Positions 8,687 through 20,216 of a DNA stretch of 64,000 nt are shown in pieces. The stretch spans positions 124,001 to 188,000 of the forward strand of contig JAACJP010000042.1 of the NCBI GenBank assembly GCA_013368375.1, written 5' to 3'. Under the pieces are notes generated by a model. That model did not search any database. It had not been told where the DNA came from and saw only the letters and a list, made by a program, of their open reading frames with translations. The DNA comes from Tricholomella constricta. Its lineage: Eukaryota; Basidiomycota; Agaricomycetes; Agaricales; Lyophyllaceae. Position 1 is the stretch's first letter; each line of letters opens with the position of its first letter. The position numbers and the translations under genes were made by a program.

Positions 8687-11600
8687 CTATGTATCTACAC
8701 TCGACACAGCCTTTCGAGCAGGGATGAGGATAGTTAGAACCTTTTGTGCTTGAGGATTCGTGAATGCGAGCCAACGTTTGGCCGCGGCATCAGTAAGCGT
8801 GCGATGAGAGGACCGAGGATCTACTTTCGGGATGAAGGCAGTGTTTCCAAGATTATATAGGAGATGTAGAGCAGGTGAGTGGGTATGCAAGTGAGTGAGC
8901 ATCGACGGGCTTGGATGGCAGGAGAATAGCGGAGCCTGTTGCACCTCCATGTCAATATCCTCGTCGAGGTCTTCCTCTGTGCCTGTGCTGTCGGTGCCCT
9001 AGTTGAAGATGAGTAAGGAAACAAGACAAGAACATGAATTTACTTACTGTAACTCCAAGAGGAAGAAAGGCACGAAGCGATAGAGACGAAATACCTGAGA
9101 CACTTGTTCAAGGGGGTGTCGGAAAAAAAATTAAGCATATAGGGTCGAATTTTTTTTTAACGGGAGAATCTCCTGGACTAACTAACTATTGCTGGGAACT
9201 AATTACCCAATAAGGCAGTCCGGCACACGGTCCGATCACCCGACTGTTGTTGTTGACATCATTCTCAATGTTGTCGCTCCTCTACATTTCCCTGTTGCAT
9301 ACCTCACAGACCCAACCAGTTATGCAGTGCTCAAGCTGTACACTTCTGAAGCTGAAACTTTGACAATCACCAAGGTATGAATGAAACCTCTGTTTAAAAT
9401 CTTTGACTTGTGCATTACACTTGGAACAGTATACATGATTGTCAGATTAGAATAGTAAACATAGTAAGCATCCTGAAATGTTGCCACAATAAAGAAGTGG
9501 TTTGCAGTGGGTCCAAATACTAAGAAACCATGTCGCGACTTTCAATACACCTAGGACCCTGAACTTCCCATGCCCATATCAAGCAATATTTTTGAAACTA
9601 GTGCTCTATATACCTTCAGATGTTGAGCAGTCCTCAAAACACAAGCCCAGGTCTGGTCCCGGGCCAAAGACAAGTCCCTTTTAACTGATGTCATTTTTTT
9701 TTAAGGACCTGGTGGCTTGGACTAACTCACTAACCCTATATAAGGAATGTCACATGTGACACCCCCTTGAGTGTAACAGTTGTCGAGCATTGCTCAGCGA
9801 TACTGAGGGGCGACGCGTCAAAATCCATTATATACCCGACACGTGAAGATTTCTCCCGTTTTTCATCGTATTGGCCTGAGAGCAGAACACGCTGCCGGAC
9901 CATGATGTGCTGCACCATCTTCAGAATTTCGGAGAAGGTGAAGTTTGGAAGAAGGACACGCGAAAGGCCAAAGAAATGTTCGACAAAATCAGTTCCGAGC
10001 AACCACGGACAGAATGGATGGGTAGGATAATGGCGGGAAAAGACGAGAGCGAGTTCGATAAGAGTGTCGCAGAGTCGGTTGAAGATATTGAAGCTAGCGG
10101 GAGAGATAAAAGACCGCTTCAAAGAGTAGAGATCAGGAAAGCGGTTGCTCATGGTGACGATGTGTTGTCGCCATAAGTGTAGGAAAAAACGGGCACGGAG
10201 GGCCAAGAGGACACGGTCATTCACGGACATCCGACGGTTCATCCATGCATCAAATAGTGAACCTAATATTGAATGAGCTTTTGTACGAGAATACGAAAAC
10301 CTCAGCGCGTACCAAAAATGAAGAGATAAACAAAGATGCCTTGACATCCATCCTTGATATTATCATCCTTGCCGTCTGCACTCTTCAGTGTGCAAGCAGT
10401 CAGAGCTGAATGGTGGAACAGCCGACGCGCTGCGCCGTCGTCCTGTTTGTCTGTGTCCTTAACGTCCCTCAACATCATCCCAGAGCCGGGAGTACTACAC
10501 AAATCGACGAGGGACTTATTGACAAAGTGGCCGACACCCATGCTGGCAGTCTTAGTGCCATGCTGAGCCTGGTTTCGAGCGGTCTTTCTAGCGTGGGGAG
10601 GATCCGACACCGAGACCAAAGGTCCAGTGACGGAGAAAACAGGAACTCGAAGGGATAGGCCATACAGTGGATACTCGTACGTCAAGTGCGGGCAGTCAGT
10701 TACCTCGGCATCCATGAGGCTTTGCGCAGCGAGTTCACATGCAGCAGCATCAGCACCAAGCGCGACAATCTGTAGGCCAAGTTTTTCAGCCATCTTTAGA
10801 ATTTGCATATGCTGTTGGTGGATATCGAGTGCTGCTTCTTTCCCCGTGGTAGGAACCAACGCAACTACAACTGGTTCATATTCAGGTAGTGGCACCTATA
10901 GTCCTTCATCAGCATGAATTATTAATAAAAGAACGAGTGACTTGCCTTGGCAAGAATTGCTCTCACTTGCGTAGCCATCGCATTGAGTGCCTTCACTCGT
11001 TTAATTATCTCGTCGATATCGTCAATGTCGTCGACCTCACATTCACTTAGAGGCAAGATCGACCCAAGGATATGACCCCCGTAATCGTTCGAGTACGTCA
11101 GGCGTGGTCGAACTTTGGTGCAGTCCCCGGCAACTGCAATGGGGCCAGTGTACTTTCGTAAGTCAACGAAGCGCTTAACACGAGCCATGTTTTCGAAAAT
11201 CAAGGCCGGATTTTGAAGCGCGTCCTCTGAGTTAGCTATTAGCCGTCTGGGAAGTTGGTTTGAATTAGTATGTATGCATGATTGAGGATTAACATAGGGC
11301 ATGTACCGCATTGATCGAAAGGATGGTCCACCAAGCGCCCCAGTGATAATACCAAACTGACGGGCCGAGTTTGAGCCATATGACCGAAGAAGGGTCATAA
11401 AGTTCATGTAATCCTGAGGATACCGAATTCCATACTTGAGGTTGGGGTTATCCGATGTTTGGCGCTGGACCTGCTCCGAAAGAACCTCGCAAACGGCTGT
11501 AAATGATGCAAACCCCTTCAGCTTGCCCTCCCGTACTTGCCGATACAGGTTAATAAAGACTTTGCCTTCTCTTCCATGTTGAAGATCGCTCCAGAGGTTA

Positions 11601-14059
11601 AATACGAGGGGGTCGTCCATTTTTTGCTGCAGTTTGCGGGCTTCGTGGGTTGTAAAGGTCTGGGGTCCAAACTTTTCACGCTTGACGTGGATAGCATGTT
11701 GCTCATCGAGTGGAAGTTGGGCCTCATTGTTCTTCTGGAAATGACATTTTAACATGAATAAAAAAAATCAGTGAACTCGAAGTCATGCTCACCCGTTGTA
11801 CGGCTCGCAAAAAAACAGTATCTTTTGCAACAGCCATGCACTTCACGCATACCCGAGAGCTATTTTGTGTGGTCTTTTCGCAGTGTGTGGATCGGACAAA
11901 TCCGTCAACAGTATTTACCTCCCATCGTGCAAAGGCCTCGAGAAAGTTGTCGAGACGTTTCTTCTCAGCAAGAGTCCAAGCTTGGAAGGGCACATGTAGG
12001 TTACCGTCTTCCGGAACTGCAGTGCCCACATTTGATGGAGGCAATGGCATTTGCACCTTGTACTTGGTCCGATCCTCAGTTAGCGGAGGGTGATTCTTCC
12101 AAGGTGTGAGTTGACGGATTGCGCGCGCGCGAAATTCAAATGAAATTCCGCCGAGGCTTCGAACTTTTGCTCGCAAGATGTATTCATTATATCGTGGGCC
12201 TGACAGGTGTTGGCAGATGAACGATGGGCTTGGTTTCACCGGTTTCGAGCTAACCGGCAATTTTGGGGCTGCACGGACAAAGATATTTCCGATCGACGGG
12301 GTCTTGAGGAGAATATGTCAGTGGCTGGAAGATCATCGGTAAATATAACTTACAGCAGCAACTCTCTGTGTTGTGTATGTGCCTGGTTTTGTACTACTCG
12401 AAGGCGACGTAGGAGTAATACGAAGAGGGTTACTACACAATTCACGTGGTGGTTTCGTAACGAAGTAACTCGATAGCGGCTTCACTCCTGCGGGCTAGAA
12501 ACATGTAAGAACTTCAAATCGAGGTTAATGAAAGTGGAATACTCACAGGTTCGAAAGTGGCAGCTGTTTGATTGAAGCGAATGCGTCGAGTGACCGTTCC
12601 GGTTATCTGGGAGCAACTTTTCTTATGTTCGACCCAATTCTTCAGGTCATACGTGCGGCTTCCTCCCTGCAGTGCAATCCACTTTGTACAACCCCGACAC
12701 TTGACACGTTGGGTCTCTGCTTCTAGAGTCCACTCATCGTTCTCAAGTACAGCTCTGCGTTCAGCGTTACTCTTCTTGTTTCTACGAGGAATTTGTGCCG
12801 CTCTCGAACGTTGTTTCTTGGACTTCTCATCTTCCGTGTTGTAACCATCATCTACGCCATCACTGTGTGGCCGTTTTTTACTGTATTTAAGAATATGTCA
12901 GTTACGGAAATTGAACACATATAGTTCAAGTCATACCTTGAGCCGTCGAGCGCAGAAAAAGCATCTCCAGCAGTAGCAGCAGATTTGCTTAGAGCCCCAA
13001 ATAATTTGGGCCCCGTAATAACCGTGAGTTTGGACTGGTCAAAATGAGATGGAGTAACGCTCGGGGTACTTCCTGGTAGAAATTCCGGGTCGTCTTCGCT
13101 CACAGCCTCAAACGAATTAGGCCCGGTCTCGATGATCGTGTAGTTGCGGCAGTCATCTTCGATGACTGGTGCATGCCTTGCACTTGGTAACAGCAAAGTG
13201 AGTGAAGAGAAACTAGACTCGGATACAAAGGAAGTTCTCACGGAATTTCCAAAAGGGTTTTCAACATAAGCTCGCGCATCGCGAACTTGTGATCGTCACC
13301 TACATCCCTCCATTCAGTGTCGTCCTGAGTGAGGGCTTGCAATGCCATCATTGCAAATATACCACACGACCACACATCAAACTGTCTCTGCAGTAGGCTA
13401 GGACCAGCAACAATTCGGCTCCACCCCCCGTCATTCCACACTATCGGACAAGCATTAAGTGTTTCTCTTATTTTATCCAGAATTGAAAGCAGAAGCTAAC
13501 ACGTATATGTGTTATAAGTGACATTCTTTCTACAATTAATAGGATAATAGAGCTTACCGGCTCAGCCCATGAACTCGACCCCAGCTCTGGAATGCTGTCG
13601 AACATCCCGATCTCCCGTTTGGAATAGTCCACCCAAGCCAAAACCCAATGTAACGGATCGCCACCGCACAAAGGTACAACCCATCGTGTTTTACTAATTA
13701 GCTCGTCAGGTGTGCCTGTATGAGACTAATTCATCGGTCAGTAAGTACTTTGAAGTTCGGTATTGAAAGAGTCGCAAACTTACTGCAGCAAGGATATGTT
13801 CTTTGATGGTTCCGTAAACGGACCCTTCAGGCCTCACTCCGGAAACGAGAGGTCCCAGTCTTGAGGAGAAGACACACCAAGCATAGTCCCCTAGCTGGAC
13901 TTCGCAATTAGCTTGGTACAAGGCTCCATATGCATCAAGGACCGATGCCGGACACTTTGTGCCCTCAACAATTGACAGGAGATCCTGCCTGTCATACTCT
14001 GCATTGCGTACTTTCCGAACACCTTTGAGATTTTCGTCTTCAACGGTGAGCCTGACCAT
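8687..14059 (-). CDS. Ulp1-like protease / zinc-finger / transposase fusion gene of the 5.9-kb transposon
   Basis: From ATG 14059 (an upstream exon is possible) the minus strand reads through about ten exons. Exons 14059-13784 and 13725-13558 form a cysteine protease start with catalytic His (His-Trp, codon 13650-13648) and Asp (Asp-Ser, 13599-13597). The next part has Gln...Ser-Cys-Gly (Cys codon 13366-13364), the C48/Ulp1 pattern for cleaving SUMO-like proteins. At about 12705-12610 comes C-x2-C...H-x4-C (BED-like finger). The transposase-like part covers about 12250-9770, with an Asp-containing strand (GDCTKV, near 11130), an Asp-Ala stretch near 10750 and G-T-D-F-V-E-H-F-F-G near 9990. 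A miniature element (9109-9769) interrupts the 3' part; in-frame sequence resumes at 9108 and stops at 8687. One intron near 13557-13440 is unresolved. The protein may be cut short by the insertion. Confidence 0.7.
9109..9769 (+). mobile_element. 661-bp miniature element, copy 1 (inside the transposase gene)
   Basis: Ends CAAGGGGGTGTC and its complement GACACCCCCTTG. It is about 99% identical to 48252-48913. It has a short frame (9189-9380) that may be a remnant of a parent gene, but nothing I recognise. The flanking 8 bases do not match here (CACTTGTT against AGTGTAAC), unlike copy 2. It lies in the 3' coding part of the fusion gene and adds about ten residues then a stop. Confidence 0.85.
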
Positions 14060-14240
14060 AATGGATGTTTTTGGAGTAGATGCAAGAATTGTTGACCTTC
14101 TCGAATACTACACTTTTGCCACAACACTTGTACGTACTGGTAGTATTGGATACCAGCTTGATATACAATACGATCACCTTCTTGACTTCCCAACTTCGTT
14201 TGGGAACCCCCTACCTTACATCAAATTTTGCCCGAGCCAG

Positions 14241-14342
14241 CGTCAAATCCCCAATATTTTGCCGAAGGTTTTGAAAACCTCGCCTCAAATCCCCTATTTT
14301 CGGTCGAGGATTTGGCCTGATTTTGGCCTCAAATCCCCAAAA
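14241..14342 (+). repeat. Right subterminal repeats (3 copies of the same motif)
   Basis: Copies are at about 14241-14256, 14283-14298 and 14327-14342, in the same plus-strand orientation as the left set rather than inverted. They differ by a few bases. This asymmetric layout at the two ends is a feature of several hAT/P-like elements. Confidence 0.75.
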
Positions 14343-14358
14343 AATCTGCCGAACATAC

Positions 14359-14378
14359 ATAGGAGCGTCCGGGGGCCT
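14359..14378 (-). repeat. Right terminal inverted repeat
   Basis: This is the exact complement of 8462-8481, flanked outside by CAGTAAAA (14379-14386). Confidence 0.93.
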
Positions 14379-14386
14379 CAGTAAAA

Positions 14387-15934
14387 TCTAGTTCTGCTTG
14401 TCCGAGTCACCGGTATAGCACTCGAGCTTTGCTTCGGAGTCAGACGTTCCTGTGGGCTGGAAGAGCAAGACCAAGTGCGAAATGAAGGTAGCACTAGGAC
14501 TCGTAAGGTAACATCCGATTTTACCGCAGCTTGTCACGGTCCCGCAGCACTTGATCAGAACCAACTGGCAAGCGCATCAACTTTTCTGAATTGTTCCCAC
14601 GGCGGGATAGCAATGTGCACCGCCTTCAATTCCACCTGGACGATTTTCTGGGATTTTGAAGCAAGTCCCGATTCAGATCTTGCCTGCCTCTTGTTTTGAA
14701 GCTCAAGGCTCTTTGCAAGGCTGGTTGATACCAACCTTAACCTTCGCTAACATAAACTGATCTGAAACTTGGAACTTCTCAACCGTCATCACGTATCAGA
14801 GCACCTTGTTCTCAAAAGAGAAACTGGATCTGATTGCGGGCAGGTTAGTACATGTGCTGCATTCGAAAGTCTCTACATGACATAAACTTGAACCTTCAGG
14901 CGATTCTCTGTGATTGAGCGTCGGTTAGCATGTCAGAAGGGCCTTCTTTTTGTCGCAGAGGAACTCAGGAACGTGCTATCTTTGTCCAGGGTCAGGGAAG
15001 GATCCATGATCTCCACGAAACGCTGAAACTTCACTTTAACACTTTCCATTTGCCCCTACTGTGCCTCATCACGTTTATCTAAATCCGCTGATAATCGTCA
15101 CTTTCAGTGTCGAGGACTGGGCTTTCAGCTACCACCGATCTTGAAGCTAGGGTTCAGGCGCTACATGTGGTGCTATGAGCGCTTTCGTGTATTGTGAACG
15201 GTGACCCTTGCGAAGTGACACTCAAGATAGCGCGTACTTTGCAGCTGCCACGCCAAAATCGCCACCGGTCGTCCATCACATATTTCATCATCCAGGCGAG
15301 GAGTCCCGGATCACACCATGTGGACACGGACGGAGGTCTGAATCAGAGTCGAAATAGACAGTGTACGTCCCGGTACCTGAAGGTGTGTCTCGTCTGGCTG
15401 ACCTCGCATTCATGCACCCCCATACCCCACCACCCATAACATCGCTAGTGTTACAGTCGCGCACTGGTGTGCTCCACAGTGCGATAATTATTTGCTCCAA
15501 ATCCTCCGCCGTGCCTCGGGCTTCTGCTCTCCGCGTTTTTCAAATCATACGGAGTTATTCCTCGGTCGACCATCACAAGCAGTCGGATCACTCCCACGTG
15601 GCCATCATCTTGCTGTTCCGATACATAGATCACCAGAACAGGCAGCTTCCGAGCGCTCATATCATTCTTGGCATTCTCAGATATCTCGTCAAGCGAACAC
15701 TCGAGGAGTACCAGGGCTCACTGAGGGGGCGCGTTTGGCCATCAGTGTTAACGTTCTTCGGGTATTTTGTGATGATGTCGGAGCTGCTGATGAAACGCCA
15801 TACAGCAGATCACCACCACCGACATTTAAATACTCAGAGATTCATTCTGCTTCCCTATCAGGAGGCTTCTCCAAGTATACTGGGTAATTACCCTTCCTTT
15901 CTATCGGCTTCGCTTCGATTTCCTACTGCCCACC
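14387..15934. other. Intergenic, no gene supported
   Basis: Short frames exist on both strands but none shows a domain or consistent splice pattern. The long frame from 15361 is a shadow that overlaps the DUF6593-like gene in the wrong frame. The last about 100 bases before 15935 are pyrimidine-rich (CTTCGCTTCGATTTCC), typical of a fungal promoter or start region. Confidence 0.4.
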
Positions 15935-16687
15935 ATGTCCTACAACAACCCTTACGCACATGCGACATGGACGAGTGCCGCCTCAAGTTCGCTATCCAAC
16001 TGGAGCGGGCTCCCTCCACCCAATTTCACGCCTATATCGCACGAACCATATCCATCACATCTTCCGCCTTTTCCCCGCTCCACCTCCGTGAATTTTACGT
16101 TCATAGTCAAGCCCGACATCACAAACTGTATAGTATTTGGGCCCCAGTCCTGGGCGTACTTCAAGATCGTCACGAATCCGTCTACCTCCGATTTCACCGT
16201 CGTCCAGGATGCGAATGGCAAGAACATCGCTGCCACCATCTGGAAGGAACCAGCCCTCGTAGAAGTGGCTGGAATTGTCCCTCGAACATCTACAAAGCAG
16301 TGGCTTCGACTTTCTTCAAGCAGAAGGTGCGTTCAAACGTACATATTGTCCCGCCAAGTCGCCATGGTTCCTCAACGTCGATTATACTCAGATATAGGAC
16401 TATGGAGGTGGGCGGAAGACGATATTTTTGGGTTCCTCGTGAGGATTGCACTATTTGCGTAGGGCTTCCTGTCGCGACTCTTTTGTGACACTGTTCATCA
16501 CTGACATCCGATTTCCGTGTAGCTCTATCCTTCCAGCTCGTCTGGGGAGGATCCCCTCGCAATAATTTCTGAACTCGACGGGTCTGTCGTCTTGGATATG
16601 TCCCCCGGCGCGCTTCAGGCGGGGCTTCTCGACGTTTGCGTCGTTGCAACGCTGCTGCTGATGTCTCGCCGCAACATTGACTTATAG
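15935..16687 (+). CDS. DUF6593-like protein
   Basis: Exons 15935-16326, 16392-16458 and 16523-16687 (introns 65 and 64 bases, GT...AG) join in frame to 207 residues. After a Ser/Pro-rich start (1-45) the body begins with a beta-strand (V-N-F-T-F), then I-T-N-C, a Q-D-A-N-G-K turn and A-T-I-W-K, a pattern I know from the DUF6593 family that is expanded in agaricomycetes. Exon 2 has G-R-R-Y-F-W-V and E-D-C-T. Exon 3 ends in a hydrophobic helix with L-L-L-M-S-R-R-N. No enzymatic role is known; a beta-sandwich, lipid-scramblase-like fold has been suggested for similar families. A related fragment is at 30691-30930 on the other strand. Confidence 0.8.
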
Positions 16688-17264
16688 GCTCTCGCTCTCT
16701 TTATATCCCTCAAACCTTTGGCACACTTTTCGTTCGTATTCGTTTGTTACCATTGTATTTTTGGCATTTGTCTGTATCGTTCAAGTATCGTTGTATCTTT
16801 ACGTTCGTTTAGAGGCTTGGTTATTTATGTATTTATGTCCGTACTAGAGTCATGGTGTCTGTATTATACATGTCGTCCTCTTGTTTTGCTCCTATGTACC
16901 TGTGAGATGCGTAGAATTCGTCAGGGGTGTGAAATTGTCATACGTTTCCACTTCACTGGTAGAATGAAGCGTGTATGCTACAATGGCAACGTTAATCTCC
17001 AGCTTAGGTTATTACCGGCGCACCGCTGTGCCTATATGGCTGCATGAAAAGAATAGGCTAAAAGAGAGCGTAGATAGCCCCAAAGAAGTCCTGGCTCTAG
17101 ACAGTTCAAACGGCGCTGTAAGTTACCTATATTATAGAGTGAGGTAGTCGATACTCCAAGACGTGCCAACGAGGTAGGGGGCAAAGAAGTGAATGCCTAG
17201 CACAAAACCGAGAACGATGGGCACCTCAGGCTGGACCACAAGTCAAGTATACGCGGCCAATCTA
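16688..17264. other. Intergenic, no gene supported
   Basis: T-rich downstream region of the DUF6593-like gene, probably including its 3' untranslated part up to about 16950. I see nothing else that can be supported. Confidence 0.35.
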
Positions 17265-18530
17265 CGAAAGCGCAGGCTGGAACATGGAGGATCGAAATGA
17301 AAAGGGCCAGAGGAAAGAAGGGGTCTGTCCTTGGGACATACCAGTGCAGAGCAAGGGATTAAAAAATGACCGGACGACGACGAGTGGTGGCCTTACTCTG
17401 GGTCGACACAGAGAGCGGAAAGATGGATGGCGGAGTGGGCATGGAGCGTTAGAAACGCTGTGTAAGATTGAAACCAAGAGTATTTAAGGGGGATTTTACG
17501 CATCGACAGGATAGCAGCCTTGGATCTTACGGGGTTCAACATTGTTTTGGAGAGATGTACGCTCCGCAGAGCTCAGGTGCTCACGAGTTCGAATTGCAGA
17601 TCCAATATATATTCGGACCAATGCTATTGCAATTGGTTTTGCTCACATTTCACGAAAACCAGCGGAGAGGCTAGAGCCAGAGCCAGATAGAAGTGAGAGC
17701 AGATACGCTACGTTGGCGATTTCGGACCATTGATTGTCATTGTGAGTAACGCCGAACGGAAACGCATGCTTCATCGTCGTTTCAAACAGCGATCACACAA
17801 TGATTATCACGTGGGTCTTCTTCTTTTTCTTCCTGCCAAACTTCGTTTGCCCACTCATCCATGCCCTGAGGCCTGCAAACAGCAATTACGGAGGACGTAG
17901 ACGCCCCCAGCCACGAGCCCGATCCCGATCCCGACCCAGACCGCATCCCAACCCCGCCGGTTGGGCAAAAAGCAGAATCCAAGTCACCTTCAGGCGGCTG
18001 ACGGATAGCATTGGTAACTGACATTATTCCCTTTGTGTTCTAGGTTATTAAAATCCCATCTGGGATCTGGGGCTACTCTGGGGCTACACTCTGGGGCTAC
18101 ACTCTGGGGCTACACTCTGGGGTCTCTCTGGGGCTACACTGGGTTCTTCTAACTGGGTTCTAGGCTACATGTTCCCGGGTGAGTGTTTCTTTTTCCGCCC
18201 TCAAAGGAACGCTTTTTGGAGACTTTCAAACCGCACACACATGCACGGGTGGCCTCGCGGTAGTAGGTGCCTCCTATCGCACGCGTTCACCACTGTGGCA
18301 AAAGCTTGACGGCGAACGCGATACGCGATACGCACGATTATGTTGATATGTATTACCCTTTTCGAGGACGGCCTCTTCGTAAGGCGGATGCGATGCTCGA
18401 GCGTCCCAGGAGAGAAAGTCGAGGTCCAGCACCCAGCCACGACCACTCGGTGGCGTGGCATCGAGGGGGGGAGCTACCGGCATATCTGCGGGATGAAAAA
18501 AAAGTTTCCGAGTCACCCTATCGGTGATTG
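17265..18530 (+). repeat. Segmental repeat, copy A (with CTGGGGCTACA minisatellite)
   Basis: It is homologous in reverse to about 30640-29440 and partly to 25860-24600. It contains, in order, a block near 17265-17430, a stretch near 17560-18040 and a tandem array of CTGGGGCTACA units (about 18065-18145). A conserved stretch (18180-18480) follows with AGTGTTTCTTTTT, a GGTGGCCTCGCG word and GATGCTCGAGCGTCCCAGG. No gene is visible. Neighbouring duplicated genes show it is part of larger duplicated blocks. Confidence 0.75.
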
Positions 18531-19060
18531 ACGTTGTTCCCTTTGTGATTCTAGGTTATAAAATTCCATCTGGGATCTGGGGCTACACTGGGGTCTACCT
18601 GGTCTACTGGGGTCTCTCTGGGGTTGCTCTGGGGCTGATCTGGGGCTACACTGGATGTTCTACTTCTAATTGGCTTCTTAGGCTATATGTTCTCGGTCAG
18701 TGTTTCTTTTTCGCTTCAAAGGAAACTTTTTGGGGACCTTGAAACACACACACGCGGGGGTGGCCTCACGATAGTAGGTGTCTATCACACACGTTCACCA
18801 CTGCTACGGTAAAATCTCGACGGCGCACGCGATAGGAGCGAAACGCTCTTCGCTCTTTCCGTGGTGACGGACTGACGGAAGGCATTGAAGGACCGTACGC
18901 CCCGCCCCGGGATCGCACATTCATGTGTACCTCACACTTTTCGTGACGGCATGTTCAAAATGCCGATGCTCGAGCGCTCAGCGCTCGAAGGGCGATGTCA
19001 ATGCCGATGACCACTCGGTGGGGTGGCCGATAAGGGATCGGCTCTTATTTCTGAGAAGCA
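18531..19060 (+). repeat. Segmental repeat, copy B (head-to-tail with copy A)
   Basis: It repeats the 3' half of copy A: CCATCTGGGATCTGGGGCTAC at about 18568, a degenerate CTGGGGCTACA array to about 18652, AGTGTTTCTTTTT near 18700 and a more diverged tail to about 19060 with its own insertions. It is noncoding. Confidence 0.7.
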
Positions 19061-19373
19061 GGTTGGCACTGTGGCACGGGAAGACGTGAGGCGAGGATTC
19101 ATCTCAGAACGAGTCATGGTGTATCGTTTTAAACAGCAACGCTGAGCCATATTGTATGATAGCTATAGCCCGCTGTGAGCAGGGTATGCCATACAAGTCG
19201 GTGCTCGCCGTAGAGTAGCGCAGTCAGAGTAAACCGCGAGTTTCGAATGAGAGGCCGCACGGACGGAATCACGCGACGGTCACGGTAAGGTCCGACAGGT
19301 CCATCAAAGCAATATATTTCTCAGCGTCGCTACTCATGATGATCAGCTTTTCACTTCAACCCAGCGACCAGCC
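19061..19373. promoter_or_regulatory. Upstream region of CFEM gene 1
   Basis: No gene is seen. It separates repeat copy B from the CFEM gene start at 19374. A pyrimidine-rich CTTTTCACTTCAACCC stretch (19347-19362) lies just before the start codon, the usual context for highly expressed fungal genes. Confidence 0.3.
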
Positions 19374-20216
19374 ATGGTTCGTCTGTCCACACTCCTTACA
19401 AACTCTCTCCTTCTTCTCCTCGTCTCTGCACAATCCGTCCGCGACCTGCCGACCTGCGCGGTAGATTGTGCAGCCACCGCTGCCATTGCATCCGGCTGCT
19501 CCCAGTGCGTTGCGTATACATGTCCTTGTACTCACGACTGGCCCTGATCAACAACCACAGAATCGATGCAGCGTGCCTCTGCAAGGCCAGCGTTATAGCG
19601 GCAACTAAGCAGTGTGCGAGCAAAACATGCCCGAGGGAGGATCAGAGCTTGACGAACGGGATACTTGGAGAGATATGCAGCAATAGTGCGTCACCAGTGT
19701 CATCGCCTCTCTTCCTTACTGACACTTATCCAATGCCCACAGTCCCCCTTCCCTCGAGTGCATCACCCCGTACGCCTCCCATCTCCCTTCAATCAAGGTC
19801 CATTTATCCACTTACCTCCCCACACAGAACCAGAGACACCCGCCTCGACCCTGCCCACCTCCACCCAATCCGCGCCCCTTGCCCCGTCCCAATCCCCAAC
19901 CTCCTCCCAGACCATCTCCGCCTCGCGCTCCCAGTCCTCCTCAGCGCATGTCTCCACCGCGGTCGCGGCCACGCTCATCGCCAGCTCCTCCAGCATTGAG
20001 AACCTCGTGCCTACCCCCGGAACCACCCTCCGCGTTCCACCCGTTAGCCCCTCCAGCACCGTCGTCGTCGTCAGCACCGTCGTCCCCGACCTTGAGCCCA
20101 CCTCCAACGCTGCCGTGCGTGCGGGTCCGGGTCCAGGCACAGGCACGGGTACGGGCGTGGTTGGGTTTGGATTTGGGATTGGGGCACTGGCGATGGGGCT
20201 CGTGGCGCTGTTGTAG
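19374..20216 (+). CDS. CFEM-domain GPI-anchored secreted protein 1
   Basis: Exons 19374-19504, 19561-19685, 19743-19769 and 19828-20216 join to 223 residues. Residues 1-20 are a signal peptide (Leu-rich core ending before Gln-Ser). Residues about 21-85 hold the Cys-rich module with eight cysteines, including D-L-P-x-C-x3-C, G-C and D-x2-C-x-C, the CFEM pattern. Next is a long Ser/Thr/Pro-rich linker (about 90-200), likely O-glycosylated. The C-terminus is a Gly-rich hydrophobic tail ending L-V-A-L-L, as for GPI anchoring. CFEM proteins act at the fungal cell surface, in some species in haem or iron uptake or adhesion; here the exact role is unknown. Two relatives are at 43403-44297 and 58384-59036. 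Confidence 0.88.

Larger units (their letters stand above)
8462..14378 (-). mobile_element. Complete 5.9-kb DNA transposon with Ulp1-linked transposase
   Basis: Terminal inverted repeats AGGCCCCCGGACGCTCCTAT (8462-8481, complement at 14359-14378) are perfect over 20 bases and near-perfect for several more. Outside both is CAGTAAAA (8454-8461 and 14379-14386), a perfect 8-bp target duplication. The inside carries a long intron-rich minus-strand gene and subterminal repeats CCTCAAATCCCCAATA (two near the left end, three near the right). An 8-bp duplication is known for P, hAT and Zisupton-type elements. The transposase shows none of the CxC clusters of KDZ elements. I cannot place it in a superfamily with certainty. 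The perfect ends and long open gene suggest recent activity. Confidence 0.93.

Noticed and set aside
15361..16488. A 375-codon open frame on the plus strand
   Set aside because: It overlaps the DUF6593-like gene in a different frame, has unlikely composition (many His, Arg and Cys) and no domain. The spliced gene 15935-16687 explains the region better.
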